Below, in pieces: positions 45,820-57,787 of a DNA stretch of 64,000 nucleotides. A model generated the notes under the pieces. That model did no database searches, was not told where the DNA came from, and was given only the letters and a program-made list of their open reading frames with translations. Source of the DNA: Pezicula radicicola (lineage: Eukaryota > Ascomycota > Leotiomycetes > Helotiales > Dermateaceae); assembly GCA_003008705.1 (NCBI GenBank), contig PDUO01000005.1:375997-439996 (forward strand), written 5' to 3'. The position numbers were made by a program, and so were the translations under genes. Numbering within the stretch: the stretch's first letter is position 1; each line of letters starts with the position of its first letter.

Positions 45820-46858
45820 TTGAGTGGAGTTTACTTATTCAAGCAGCTTGGAAGGGTGCAGTTAGAAGTTCGATGTCGTTGACAGCGGTATGGTATTCAA
45901 GAGAAAAGCAATGCAATATGGCAATGTCAGTGACCTGATGCTGTGATGTTACAATGTTGCGAAAAAGATGGTTATGATCAGATCGAAGGTGCGCTTTGAA
46001 CGATTGTGATCTAGACCTTGTGAAGCAGTAATTAAAGTCGCCTCGACGGCCTCAACGTAAGAGTAAGCTCGCAGCGTACTTTGATGGATATATGGAATTT
46101 ACTGAAGTGCCTCCATCACCATCTCCTACAGATCCTGATTCCGACACCGAGAGTACCACGACGCGGGGAGAGGATAACTTGTTCTGCAACCCCTTGCAGC
46201 CGACTTGCAGTTTTGGGTCTTGATTCAGAAAATAAAATGAAGTTGTACTTTGCCCTCTTAAAAGAACAGAAAGACAGCTCCCTTTATAACTTCCCAGTCA
46301 TAGTTTGTAGCTTTACGTTTCAAAGGTACCAAACTCGTTAGGAGCATAAATTTGCTAGTAACCCAAACACTGTGTAGTCAAACCCCCTATTAATCTATCT
46401 ATGAAAGTGATTGCTTACTCCTGTTAACACTATGAGATAAATTTGGCAATTGGAATGTTCACTTTGTTCTATGCTAGACCATAATGACTACAACATAGTT
46501 TACAGTCATCATTCACTATCTCAAAGCTCTACACGATCGGATTCCTTGTGGCTTGACGCTTCTAATAATTCAATATGATCCTACAGAATGTAGCAATCGG
46601 AGGCAAATAGACATTGCTCAAAGAATTTAAAGACCGTTCTACAAACTTCCGAGCCGTATAAGTAGAATTCGAAGAAAATATTCAAATCAAGTCAGTTATT
46701 CAAATCAAGTCAGTTATTCAAATCAAGTCAGTTATTCAAATCAAGTCAGTTATTTAAATCAAGCCAAGTATTCAAATCTTTAGTTAAGTCAACGTGAGTT
46801 TGTATTCTAGTGTCTAATTATACATCCCAACGCACTCCCAGCAAGCCGCCGTCAATCC
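45820..46858. other. Intergenic with minisatellite
   Basis: About 1 kb. The stretch 45900-46000 (GTCAGTGACCTGATGCTGTG and onward) resembles the flank upstream of copy C at 43427-43490 (GTCAATGACTTGATGTTGTA), so it may be a displaced upstream region of decayed copy D. It also holds the 18-bp array listed separately. Confidence 0.45.
46680..46778. repeat. 18-bp minisatellite, about 5 copies
   Basis: Four nearly perfect units CAAGTCAGTTATTCAAAT and one diverged unit, head to tail. The unit is the same as in the array at 26529-26690 (consensus CAAGYCAGTTAYYCAAAT). It is non-coding and lies about 80 bases beyond the stop codon of the protease-like gene. Confidence 0.9.
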
Positions 46859-48310
46859 CTAAGCAAGCACCCATCCCTCAGCAACCATATCATCTAAATG
46901 GGCACTTAAGCAATTCAATCCATCGGAGAGATGGAAAAAACCTTGTAAGTCACCAGTCTCGCATTGGACAATTGGTGCTCCGCACATCCCTTCGCATACG
47001 GTAGTATTGACCGCCCCAAACATTGCACTGAGAGAATGTGCCTCCCAACGTCTGAAGTCGATTACTGGATATCCTGGCGGTCGGCTCGGCTTGAAGAAAC
47101 ATTGTCCGTACGTTAAGAGACTGACAAGACCAGAGCTCATGCCATCTACCTCAGACCAAGACCCTTCGTTGATCTGGGAGCCCTTTACAAGCCTCCGAGG
47201 CGTTTCAGCTTGAAAGTAACAGCTGTTTATGAATTTTGTGGAGCCGGTAGTGGTAAGGCGGACAAGTGCTACATCGAGCTGAGGCATGGTGTCAGAAACA
47301 TCACCTATCTTGTCCTCGCTTACAAATGGATGGTAGACTTCCTACGATATGAGAAACCCATGGTGGGCAACAGTAAGGAACTCTTGTCCGTCTAAGTTTC
47401 GTAGCTTAACGCCTGCCGATGTAGCCGCGTTCATGCCCTCACTCGGGGTGGATAGTGCACCGTATCCACATTCCAGCCTGCATCCTGGACTAAGGTGCGT
47501 TGATTGCCTGAGATAATTTGCAGCATCTTGTGGCAGTGGACCAAAGTTTGTCGTAGGGTGCTGCGACGGATCAATGCGCTGTGCTCGTGTTGTATTTTTG
47601 AGCGACTTGAAAAACGGAGCTTCCTCATGGTGGTACAAGGTTGTGCGTCCTCCTACGACCCCTGGAAGAGCCTTGGTGTCATAAACACGACCATCTCCGT
47701 ACTCAAGCTCTACAATATTCCAATGCGGCATATAATAGACAGCGCGCATATTTAAAAAGGGTTCCAATGCTGTGAGGATAGCAACATTCTGCTCTTTCGT
47801 AGGAAAAGTCATAACTGGCCAGCGAACGGCAGGGCATGGGTCCGGGTATCGATGATTTGGAAAAGGACCTCGTGGGATAGGTTCGTCGTGATGTTCTCGA
47901 ATTCCGATAAACATAGTGGGCATACATCCAACTGTGAGAGGCACTGGCTGTGGCGGGTTTGCAGTCTCGATCCACATGTACCAACCCGACATTCCAAACT
48001 TGATATCATCACCAAACTTGGAGAAAAGCCACTGCACCTCATTGTCCCTTGGGGCGCGAAACCTTCGGTTCTGTTCATCCCATAGTTTGAACGGGGCTTT
48101 ATCATTCAAATGCCTTGAGCCCCAGCCGCCAGGGTTCTCCCACCTCTTTGGTGCAGGATGGGTAGGATGGGAATTCGTAAGTACAAGATCCGCGTGCTGT
48201 TCTGATGGGCGAGAACGGAGGGGACTCTGTGGGGCGTTGGTGTAGATATCGATATAAGGTGATCGTGTTTGCATGCGCTGCACCTGTGGTGACAGACGGA
48301 CAAGACTCAT
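46859..48310 (-). pseudogene. Chymotrypsin-fold (PA clan) protease-like gene with in-frame amber
   Basis: A single intronless frame of 483 codons from ATG 48310 to the stop at 46859, interrupted only by TAG at 47344-47342 (codon 323). Coding signal and frame continue past it (LTVAHHGFLIS, stop, EVYHPFVSED). The second half fits the trypsin-like fold: His316/His317 in TVAHHG, Asp346 in QLDVALVRL, and GMCGAP (Cys443) where serine proteases have GxSGxP. So the nucleophile position holds Cys, as in viral 3C-like enzymes of the same clan. The N-terminal 300 residues are not assigned. No intron I could place removes the TAG. Possibilities are a recent CAG-to-TAG mutation, a sequencing error, or readthrough. 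No signal peptide is seen. Confidence 0.6.
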
Positions 48311-49692
48311 TTTAGTGGTGTAGAAGTGTTATGGTTTGGTAGATGTTGGATGTGGAGGATGCTTTGTGTTTTAATATGTAAAGGAGATGGGGAAAGTAGG
48401 GCCGGTAAAGGGTATTTATACCCCGTCCTAGGCTAAGATGTGCCTTCCTGATGCTGATGACTCGCTCCTTCCTTAGTAAATAATTCTACTTTAGACTGAC
48501 TCACATGCGGCAAGGTGATTCACTACTTTGGTGTAAAGTCTATTGCCTTTAAAGCTAATAGATAGTCAATTAAAAGGCTAAGATAATTTTCTCCTTCCTT
48601 AGGTAAGTGAATAGCTATGGTTGGAGAGTTACAATTACGGCTTCTTAGCTCCATCAGCAAGTACAACTACCATCCATGAGTACCGTACCAGCACTTCTTC
48701 TTTCTATAACTAACTCAGCTTTATTAATTACTTAATTCGAGTAACCTACTTGATTTAGGTAACTTAGATCAAGTACCTAGATCACTTAATTTAAGTGCTT
48801 TACTTAATTTAGTAACTAACAACAATTAGACTGAATCACTAAGGTCTATTTCAACCCTTTAGCGGCGACGAAAGCTTAGATTCATGCGTATCTAGAGACC
48901 ATTCTAGCTAGGTCTGCCTATCTATCTAAAGCGGAATGAATACTACTCTTGCTTACGGTAACTAGTATCGATAAGATAAATATTTCCTCATATCTAGAGG
49001 AGTACTTCTGGATGTAGGTGCGCTAGGAGAAACTCCACGGCAGGCCGTGAGATTTCTCGTGATTCTCTGATTTTAATTTGTGGATTTAACTTAAAAAGGG
49101 CTAAAGTTCATTAACAGATACGTGTTAAGTAGCAACAAATACTATTGTTTCTTAGAGTAAATAGGAACTTAATTAAGAACTTTAGAATATAATTAGCTAA
49201 TTTCTATTATAAAAACGTTTACCTTGCCTTACAGGGATTTGCTAAATTAAAGGAACTATAACAGGCACTGAACCTGTTATTAGCCTCTGGTTTTTAGCAT
49301 AGTGTTATATAAGCTAGAATAATATCGCAATTAGGAATAGTGTTGATTTTTAGAATAAGGTAGTGCTCTAATAGCTTAATAATTTCTGTTCCGCCGAGTT
49401 GACCATTACGTCGAATTGGTCAATCGGCAGGACACAACCTACCGACTCGATCTGAGTCTTACTTGACTTAGATAGCTTGTATAATTCAAGCTTTCGATAC
49501 CCCAACATGACGCTCGTTCTTGAAAACTGAAATATAATACGCAATCTATTCCTCTAAACACGCTACGGCTCTATCAAGGTCCTAATCTAAAGCACTGTAC
49601 ACACAATCCAAGCCGTAATAACCCGCCAGCATGCAAGCAATTGCACAAGCAGTATCTGCCCAAGAACAAGCCAGAAGGAAAACCCAGCCAAT
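48311..49692. other. AT-rich block, no supported gene
   Basis: About 1.4 kb of AT-rich sequence with stops in all frames. A local series of TACTTGATTTAGGTAACTTAG-like repeats lies near 48740-48810. It looks like RIP-degraded repeat DNA; no transposon motif is identifiable by eye. Confidence 0.5.
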
Positions 49693-52600
49693 CTAAGCCC
49701 AAATAACCCTGAACTTTTCATCAAAGTCAGTCTTCAGTTTCCTGAACGCACGATAAACACCCATAAGTCGATCATACTCCACATCATCAGTCTCGCCTCT
49801 ACCACCCTCCTCCTTGCCTTCGTTCTTCAAGAAATCTTCTTCAGCGACCATGGCATCTTCACCTGCATCCCAATCATCAACAACACCTTTCTTGCCTTTT
49901 CGGGCGAAGACTGGGGCAGCTGGTTGGTTTGAGACCGGGATGGTGGCGATGGAATCGGCGGCAACTTGTTCGTCCTGGTCATTTTCTGCTGCATCTCCTG
50001 TGCCCATTATATCGAGCATTTCGGGGTCTTCGGTTGAACCAAGGCCGAGGTAGAGGGCCAGAGAAGTGCAAATTGTGGCAAGGACCATGGAGAAATCGTT
50101 TAGTGCGAACCAGACCTATTCAATCACAATTAGTAACAAGACGGAGCACAGAGAAAAGAAGTACTTACATCAGATGCACGGATCCCATTGGCTTCCTCCA
50201 ACGGTTTGACTGAGCCATGCATGTAGAAGTCTAATAGATACGCATTGAGGGGGGAGCGAGTTTCGTCTGGATGTAACTCGAGATGGGGGATTACGGCTGA
50301 TTCTAGGAAGACTCCTTCGCGGGTTGAGCTGCAGAGATCTTCAATAGTTGTGAACTCGTCACCTAAGCCGGAAAGAGCCACGAATGCAGACCGCGCGTGT
50401 GGAGTGGGAAGACTTGGAAGAAAATCGATTGTCTCTTCATCACTATCAACAGTATCTTTTGCGTTTCCATTGACAACTGGACGTCCATTAGCTGGCTTTG
50501 GGGCCTCGAACGTGCTGTGAAGGCCGACTGGAGTCTTCGTGAAAGGGAGCTCATTTTCTGTCTTCTTGACGTGCTGGGCAGCGAATGTCTTGACGTATGT
50601 GGTGAAAACTTCGAGAGTATTGGCGTTATGTTTGCGAATGATGTCGGCGGCTTCTTCTGGCATTGGAGGCAAGTAGACGATGGAAGGGGATCGCTTAATC
50701 TTCTCAGCTTCTTCTTCGTCGTCAACCTCTCTGCAAACTCGGCGTGCAAATAAGTGACTAAGTACGAGCATCATGGTGTGAAGTACTTGATCACTCTTGG
50801 TATCTAAATCAGCACAAAGAGTATGGAAATAACCACCCTTCAGGAGAGCTAAAAAAGAAGTTAGTCGAAATTGCGACCCAAAAAGATCATTTATTGAGAG
50901 TCTACTTACCATGAAAGGCAAAACTGGAGTTTTCGGTGAAATACAAGTGCGAAACGATAGAGGTGAAGTTTACAGGCTCACCACCGGGTCCTAAAAGTTG
51001 ATTTCTTCGGAGATATTCGATAGAGAATCTCAGATGGTGCAAGACCTGCTCTTTAAAACTCTGCCCACCCATGTATAATCTTGGCTGTGATAGCAAAGCG
51101 TTGATGGCCTTGACTGCATATGGAGACTTCTTGGAGTCATTCAAGAGAGTGAAGAGCCTCAAGACCAAAGTTGTTGTGATCGGGAAATGGCCTGTAAGCT
51201 CGGGCAGTCGCGAACTCAGTAGACGACTTGCACGCTCACGGGGTATGCCTTGGAAGACGACATTTCCGAGAAGATCGAAACCACGACGACCAGAACGACC
51301 AGCTGCTTGGCGGAAATTAAGAGCAGTTAAGAAAACGGAATCGCCACTGAAGACAACGGTGGCACAGGGCATGTTGATACCCAAAGAGAGTGTACCCGTG
51401 GCGATTACGACTCTCAAGAACCCTTTTCGGAAGAGCATTTCCACAGACTGACGGTATTTTCTGTTCATACCAGCGTGATGGACTCCAATACCTCTCTTAA
51501 GCAGGTCGATAAGCTCCTCCTTGATATATTTACGACGAAGCTGACGAACGTACTCATCCAGCTCAACCTTGGTAAGGAACTTGGCGTTGCTGAAAGTAAA
51601 ATCCGCCTGTGGCGCTTCTGGATCAAAGGAATCGTAGATAGAAACCCCACCCTCGGCTTCATCACGCATACGATCAGTTTTTGATCCTCCGTCTTCATCG
51701 TCGTTATTACCCTTCTTCGATGGCTTAGGCGGCTTCTTTGATTTCTTGTCCTTTTGCTCCCGGTACTTTTCATATCCATCCATTAGCTTCTTCCACTGAG
51801 GACCTTCCTTCCATCTGTCTTCAGCCTCCTTGAGTTGCTTCAACACAGAGTAAGCAATCTCTTCACAGGCACTTCGATCGTAATTAAAGAGAATTGCCGG
51901 TAACGCTCTTCGTTTATGAAGTTGGAAGAGCAGTGGCAGAGTGGTGAATTTGAGATCAAGAGGATCAACAGCATCACTATCCGTAACTGACGAGTTAGCT
52001 GATGCCGAGTTATCTTCTGAATTGTCCACAGGCTCTTTTGGTGTCAGGTGTTGGACAACTTTATCAAATGGCGATTTGCTATCGCCCATCCATTGTATAA
52101 GGACCTTCTTAAGAGCCTTCTCCCAAGCGAAAATGTCTGCCTTACGAATGCATGGTGGTAAGGCCTTGGTAGGATCCAATGATTGCGGGACTTTATACTC
52201 CTCTGTTTGGAACTTGCACATGGTCTTCCACAGAGAGAAACAGTCCCGAGGCTCGAGGGCCAAGTCGTCTGGCATTCCACGGGATTTATCAACAAGACTA
52301 GCAATTGGATGGAACGCTTCAAAGCCATCAAGTCCATCAAGACCAAGCCCAGCACCAACTGACTTGCCGAGTCCAGAAAACTTGAATGTTTTTGGCGGTT
52401 CGTACATGTACTTTCGCAAGTCAGAGTATCTCGTAGAGTGTTGGATCATCTTCATGTCGGAGCCTGATGCTTTTTGAGTCTCTGTGAGCCATTCGTTGAA
52501 CTGGCCCGGGTTTCCAACTGTAGCTGACAAAGCAATGATCGGGCAAGGAGCTAGCAGAAGCAGCTGTTCCCAGACTACACCATCCTCGGCTTGACCGATG

Positions 52601-55600
52601 GAATGAATTTCATCAAAAATTATTCGGCGTACTCGGGGTGCCCATCCTTTTGCATTGCTGGGAGAGAGAAGCATAATTTGAAGAATATGTGGGACAGTGA
52701 CAAGAATCTGACAACCGGTCGAATTGTTGACTCTGTAATCACGGGTATGGATTGCCCAGACACCTTTACCAGGTTGAGGGAACTTCTTGGAGAAACGACC
52801 TATAATTGTGGTGAGTAAAACTTCGAGTAATTGCTTGTATACGGTTTACCTTGAACTTCAGCAGCAATCTGGTTGACAAGTGCTTTGGTGGGTGCCACGT
52901 ATACTAGGACACCATCGTTGTCCGCTCGCAATATCTGCTCCATAGCGTAGAAACTGATAAAGGTTTTACCAGCTGATGTTGGAGCCACAACGAAAACACT
53001 CTTGTTCGCATCGAGCTGATCCAAGACATCTCGTTGCCAGCCATCAGGAACAAAGCTTGAGACACGGGGATCCGGCTTTGCATCGAGCATTCGGTCCATG
53101 TAAGGGCCACAGTAGTCTAACTGAAATTCGGTCTGAGGCATTTCTATCCGGAGTATCGAGGTCGTCGGGGGGTACTTGAAGGCAAATGACAGCTTTCGGT
53201 CCGTTCCTGATGGGGTTAGGGTAGAAAGGGCATCGGTAATCCCAAGGACAGTGCAGACTTTGGTAACATTAAGAATGGTTTCTTTAGTGATGGGCGATTT
53301 CAAGGTGCAAATTGATCGAACAGTAGTCCAGATGAGTGCAACCACGTGGTATCCGTCAGCCTTCTTACCAGCTTTACAGTAACTTGTCCACCAATTGAGC
53401 AAAGACTGGAGGATGTACGTATTGACTTCAGCCTCTAGGTATGCTGTCTTGGTAGAATCGAGGCTGTTGAGATATGTGGTTGCCCTTAAATAACGATCCT
53501 GATCGTCTGAAACTGCATCAAGACCCTTCATAACCATCGTCCAAGCTGAAAAGACCTTGATGGATTCGGAGTCACCCTTACGTGCATTGTTATCCGCGAT
53601 CATCTGATCCTTCTTGGACAGGCCGCCGGCTGCCTTTTTTGTGCCTTTCTTTGGGGCCGCACCTGCACCTTTAGCCTGTGGTATGTTAGCGACAGGAGAA
53701 GAATCATATATGCCTTAATTTTTGGAAGGAAAGGCCAAAAGGAAAGGCCGCATAGAATACTGCTATATAGAGACTTACCTCAGCAAGCTCTTCCTTCTTA
53801 GTTTTCTTCTCCACCTTAGCTGGTTTCTCCTCTACTAATTTTACCAGACGCTTTGGTCCGACCGTTATTGTTTCTGCATCTAGTGCTTTACCTTTTGCAC
53901 CGGTTAAGCTTGCGGCATACGATGTCATTTCATTCATGTAAAACTGATTTGTTCGTAGAGGATTTCTGCAGGTTTATTAGCTACCCGGTATCAAAACTTT
54001 GTGGTTATAGGACGTTTAGATAGCCAGAAACAATGTCCTTTCATGGTCTTCCCTCAAACTTGTGTAACTTACCTCCATTTTGAGACCTTGACAACAGGAA
54101 GAAGTTTTGGGTTTAGCGGTTTTCGATGGTTATGCCAATGGGATGTCTCTCTATAAATTCTCATTGATTCCATCCTTGTCGCAAGCGAGTTGTCAGTGGC
54201 GACATGGATGCATTCCAGATGTTTGTCAAATACCGAGCTGGAGAATGGAAGTACAGCGAATTCTTCGGATTTCTCCTCAAAGTCAGCTTTTACAGCGCTT
54301 GTCTTGGATGAAGCTGGTGTGCTGTCATCTTCAGACGCCTCAATGGATAGTTCCTCGTCTGATATGGTTTTCACAATACGAGAGACAATTTTCCACTCGT
54401 CTTGGACAGCATCGGGCACTTGTCCAAGAGATTTATCAGACATTGCCTGTAGAATAGTGCGAAAAAGTCGACCATCCACTAGGTCAACAATACTAGCATC
54501 TTCTTCGTCATCGTTGGAAAATTGCTCCCAGACAGAGCTACCCAAAATAAGTCCAGCAGAGTCCGCGAAATTGGTCAAGAAGGTGTCTATTTCCTCCTCA
54601 TACTCTTTATCAAAGGTCACGAGTGGCAGTCTTCGCTGAGCCAATGTGACTTTCTCAAGCAGTAGACTATGTAAGACGAATGCAGACGCAATGAATGTAT
54701 CGCAATCTTCGCCCCTGAGAAGCATGGAAACAGCATGCGCCGCGAGATACGGGCTTTGACTGAGTTCCTCATCTGACTTCAAGGGTACCAGCTTCCCAAT
54801 CCGGGGTGCTTCTTCCTCTTCGTCGTCTTTAGTTGCGGTCTTTAAGTAAGAGAGTAATAGCTCTCTCGTACTCTTGATTTCGTCGACGAACTTCGTCGTC
54901 ATGCTCAGCTTTAATTTACTAGGCGGGGTGAAGCTTTCAACAATCATTGTGAAGACTTTCGAGTCTCTGAACTCTATTCTGTTGATCAACGCTACGTTGA
55001 GCTTATGAATATTGAAGGACCAGATAATCCCGCGAAGAATAGTCTTGGCGTATTTGTCTGCCTCTTCTGTTGTCTCCTTGACATCCTTAGATGCTCCATC
55101 GTGGACCATCACGAAGTGGATAGGAGATTCATGGAGATAATCCTTGAACTCTTTACTGCCCAAGGAAGGAAAATTGTAGATCTCTGTACTTGTCTCTGAT
55201 GATGGGAGACGTAGAGTAAGATGGCGAATGATCACTGATCTGGCCAAGCGGTAGCGAGACCATTTGCTCGCTGGCGTTCCATGGGGGACGCAAAGGTCTT
55301 GATTTTCTGAATGACTCCTTAGAAAAGAGTCTGTCAGGAGATATGTAGCCTGACCTACCATCAAAGAAAGCAATATGAAATTGGCAATGTCGCTTGACGA
55401 GGTTTTCGAGAAATCGCTCTACCACATAAACTGCGTGGAGGAGTTGAAAGCCGTCTGTAAGAGTTAGTAAAGTTCCTTTTGGGATGAGACTGACTGGATG
55501 ATATTCTTGTCTCTGGCCATTGGAATCTGGAAGTAGCAATAACGAGGAGCGCCAAGGGTCAACGAGCCAAGCGTATATGACCTCCCCAGCAGAGATAATT

Positions 55601-55938
55601 TTTTCAAATGGGGAATGAAGTTACCATCAAATTCAATTCTGTCGTCTTCGAAGCATTCTCGAAGAAGGGAGTCACCCTCTATCATAAACAATTCCTCGCC
55701 AGCTGGTAGAGTTCCAAAGTCAGTATTTTCTGGTAGAGCATACAAAGTAGAATGAGGAAAGAGCGACGATCATAGGAAAATTGAGAGAGAGAATGCGATG
55801 GACTTCTCTTGGAAAAAAGTAATCACACGCACCATAGTCACCGATCAAGTCGATCCACATTGGGCGTGAGCTATCATACCAACTCAATATCGAATGAGTG
55901 CCGCAGATGGCCTCTGCCCGCCCCACTTCTTCAGCCAT
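49693..55938 (-). CDS. DDX60-like Ski2-family DExH-box RNA helicase
   Basis: A large ATP-dependent RNA helicase, 1839 aa from nine exons: 55938-55833, 55702-55625, 55454-55359, 55306-54073, 53965-53779, 53675-52850, 52799-50910, 50848-50169 and 50115-49693. Motifs in order: GWQRDVLD (Q-like), Walker A APTSAGKTF (Lys near 804), APTKALVNQ, FDEIHSIG (DEIH, about 905-908), ALSATVGN, then a Lys-rich insert (KKSKKPPKPSKKG), GIGVHHAGMNRKYR, VVIATGTLSLGINMP and RQAAGRSGRRG. The order and the long N- and C-terminal extensions fit DDX60-type members of the Ski2 group, which in animals assist antiviral RNA sensing and in fungi are uncharacterised. No signal peptide, so cytosolic or nuclear. ATG 55938 is the first Met in frame. 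All joins preserve frame and key motifs. Confidence 0.9.
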
Positions 55939-57399
55939 GGTTGTGGCGTTGATCTCCAAACGTCGTGCTGGTCATCAGTCGCCCCGTGCTGTCGGCTCTA
56001 GAGAAGAATGTTCTGTATTGAGGAGAGGCAGTAGGAATATGGCTCCGTATCTGATTTTGGTGATGCTGAGGTGGAGATATGATAATTGTAATGGTGGTGG
56101 ATGTGTTGTGATGTTGTTGTTTGTTGGTGTTTTGTTTTGTTGAAACCGGTGGGATGGAGGCGCGTTTAGGAACTTTTGGCAGGCGCGTTTGTGTGGGTCA
56201 CGTGGCGCTCAAATATTCAACCGTATAAGTGAAATATACTGGCATGTACTTCCATATCTTAAACCCACTGCTCGAGTCTTCAGCTATAAGAATTGTTATC
56301 TTGTTAATATCTTAGTCCGCTCCTCTGGGAGCCCCTGGCCAATTCGACACGTGACTGTGCCCTATATTTTATGGTCCGTGCGATCTGTGCCAACGAGTTC
56401 ATGAATCGGTTATAGATTATCCTTATGCCTATCCTACAGCCTATTAGGGCGCGAAGACCCTATAATTTAGGTACCTTGGGTAGTTATATAACCTAACTAT
56501 ATGAAATCTTTATCTTAAATATTAATAATAACACAATATCTTTATATTATCCTTAATTAAATTAATAATACTTATTAAAGCCTCTATATTTACCTAGCAA
56601 TAAGTAGTAGAATTTCTACTACCTAGTCTACCTTTGCATTTACCTAGATATAAAACAAACTCTAAGAGAGGTGTTACTATTAATTAAGCTCCTAATTCTA
56701 GTAGCTGCCTTAATAGATTTATAAATTCGTCAATAGGTTCATAAATTTAGCCCCGATTCATGAATTTAAGCATTCATGAACTCGTCAGCACAGATCTATT
56801 GTTGCTCCTTATCCTTCCTCCAGTCACGTCAGCCTCCATATTCTATCTTCCTTCCCAGCCTTCAAATGATACCACCCTCCTCTTCGAGCGAAAGCAACAA
56901 ACTATCAAGGGAATGAATGACCTTGGGGAAATGTCAATACCGATATTTGGGGGTAAGTCTTCATCAAACGCGTACACTTCACGAAAAGACCTCGAATTCT
57001 GGAACTGGCCATCGTTGCAGTTCAACCTTGCATAACACTTGTTTTGAAACAATGAATGGCTGTCTATTCATATACATTCCTGCTGAAGTTCAGTCGGTGG
57101 ATTGAAAATGTCGCTCTACAAACGATGTTAACCTTCAGACGCAACATATGGTCACAGTCGTATCTAAAACTGGCTTTAGTTATTGTGGGCCTTCATTTAC
57201 TAATTCTAGCTCTCTAACAAGTATCCAGTTTCTTCCATCTGACTTTAGACAAAATTTGGTCATATCAATATTTGCTTTACTAATAATTACGAATCTGAGA
57301 GCCTCAAATACCCACTTAGACTTTAGCCTCCCCACGACAAAGGTATTTACACCAAGCGCGTCGGCAATGTCATTGCAGTGCTTGATTAGAGATTGAGGA

Positions 57400-57415
57400 G
57401 GGGGGGGGGGGGGGG
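57400..57415 (+). repeat. Poly-G run (G16)
   Basis: Sixteen consecutive G residues in an otherwise AT-rich block. Long poly-G runs are prone to slippage and may also be an assembly weak point. Confidence 0.85.
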
Positions 57416-57623
57416 CTAGTGGAGGGTAATTTAGGGAGGGAGTTGAGTAGTATAGAATATGTATGTGCTTTTCTATGATAAGTAAGTTTATGTCTGTTCA
57501 CGTACGTGAGTTATTTTATTTCCCTAAAGTAATCTTGATAGAGTCAGTAGAAGGAGTTTTGTTCTTAAAAGCTTCATACACCAGATGAGTTAAATATCAA
57601 AGTGTTCCTAATTATAGTACGCG

Positions 57624-57787
57624 ATCCACCTCCATTTTCGCCACAAAGTTTGCTGGTAGTGGAATCACGAGTGTTCTACTAGCGCACACTATTCACAATG
57701 CTCATCAACATGACTTCATTGAAGTCCCTTTACAGAACTCGAATACGATAGACCTTAATAGCCAAGCACTGTGGAAGGTTATTGGGG
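57624..57787 (+). pseudogene. Possible exon relic, unknown protein
   Basis: An open frame with balanced amino-acid use (FAGSGITSVLLAHTIHNAHQ, then DFIEVPLQNSNTIDLNSQAL, then WKVIGV) running up to a GTATGT donor. The downstream sequence becomes AT-rich with stops. No family is recognised. It is most likely a leftover exon of a decayed gene. Confidence 0.35.

Noticed and set aside
56760..57035. 91-codon plus-strand frame with a hydrophobic N-terminus
   Set aside because: The start resembles a signal peptide weakly, but the rest has no cysteine pattern or domain and lies in decayed AT-rich DNA.
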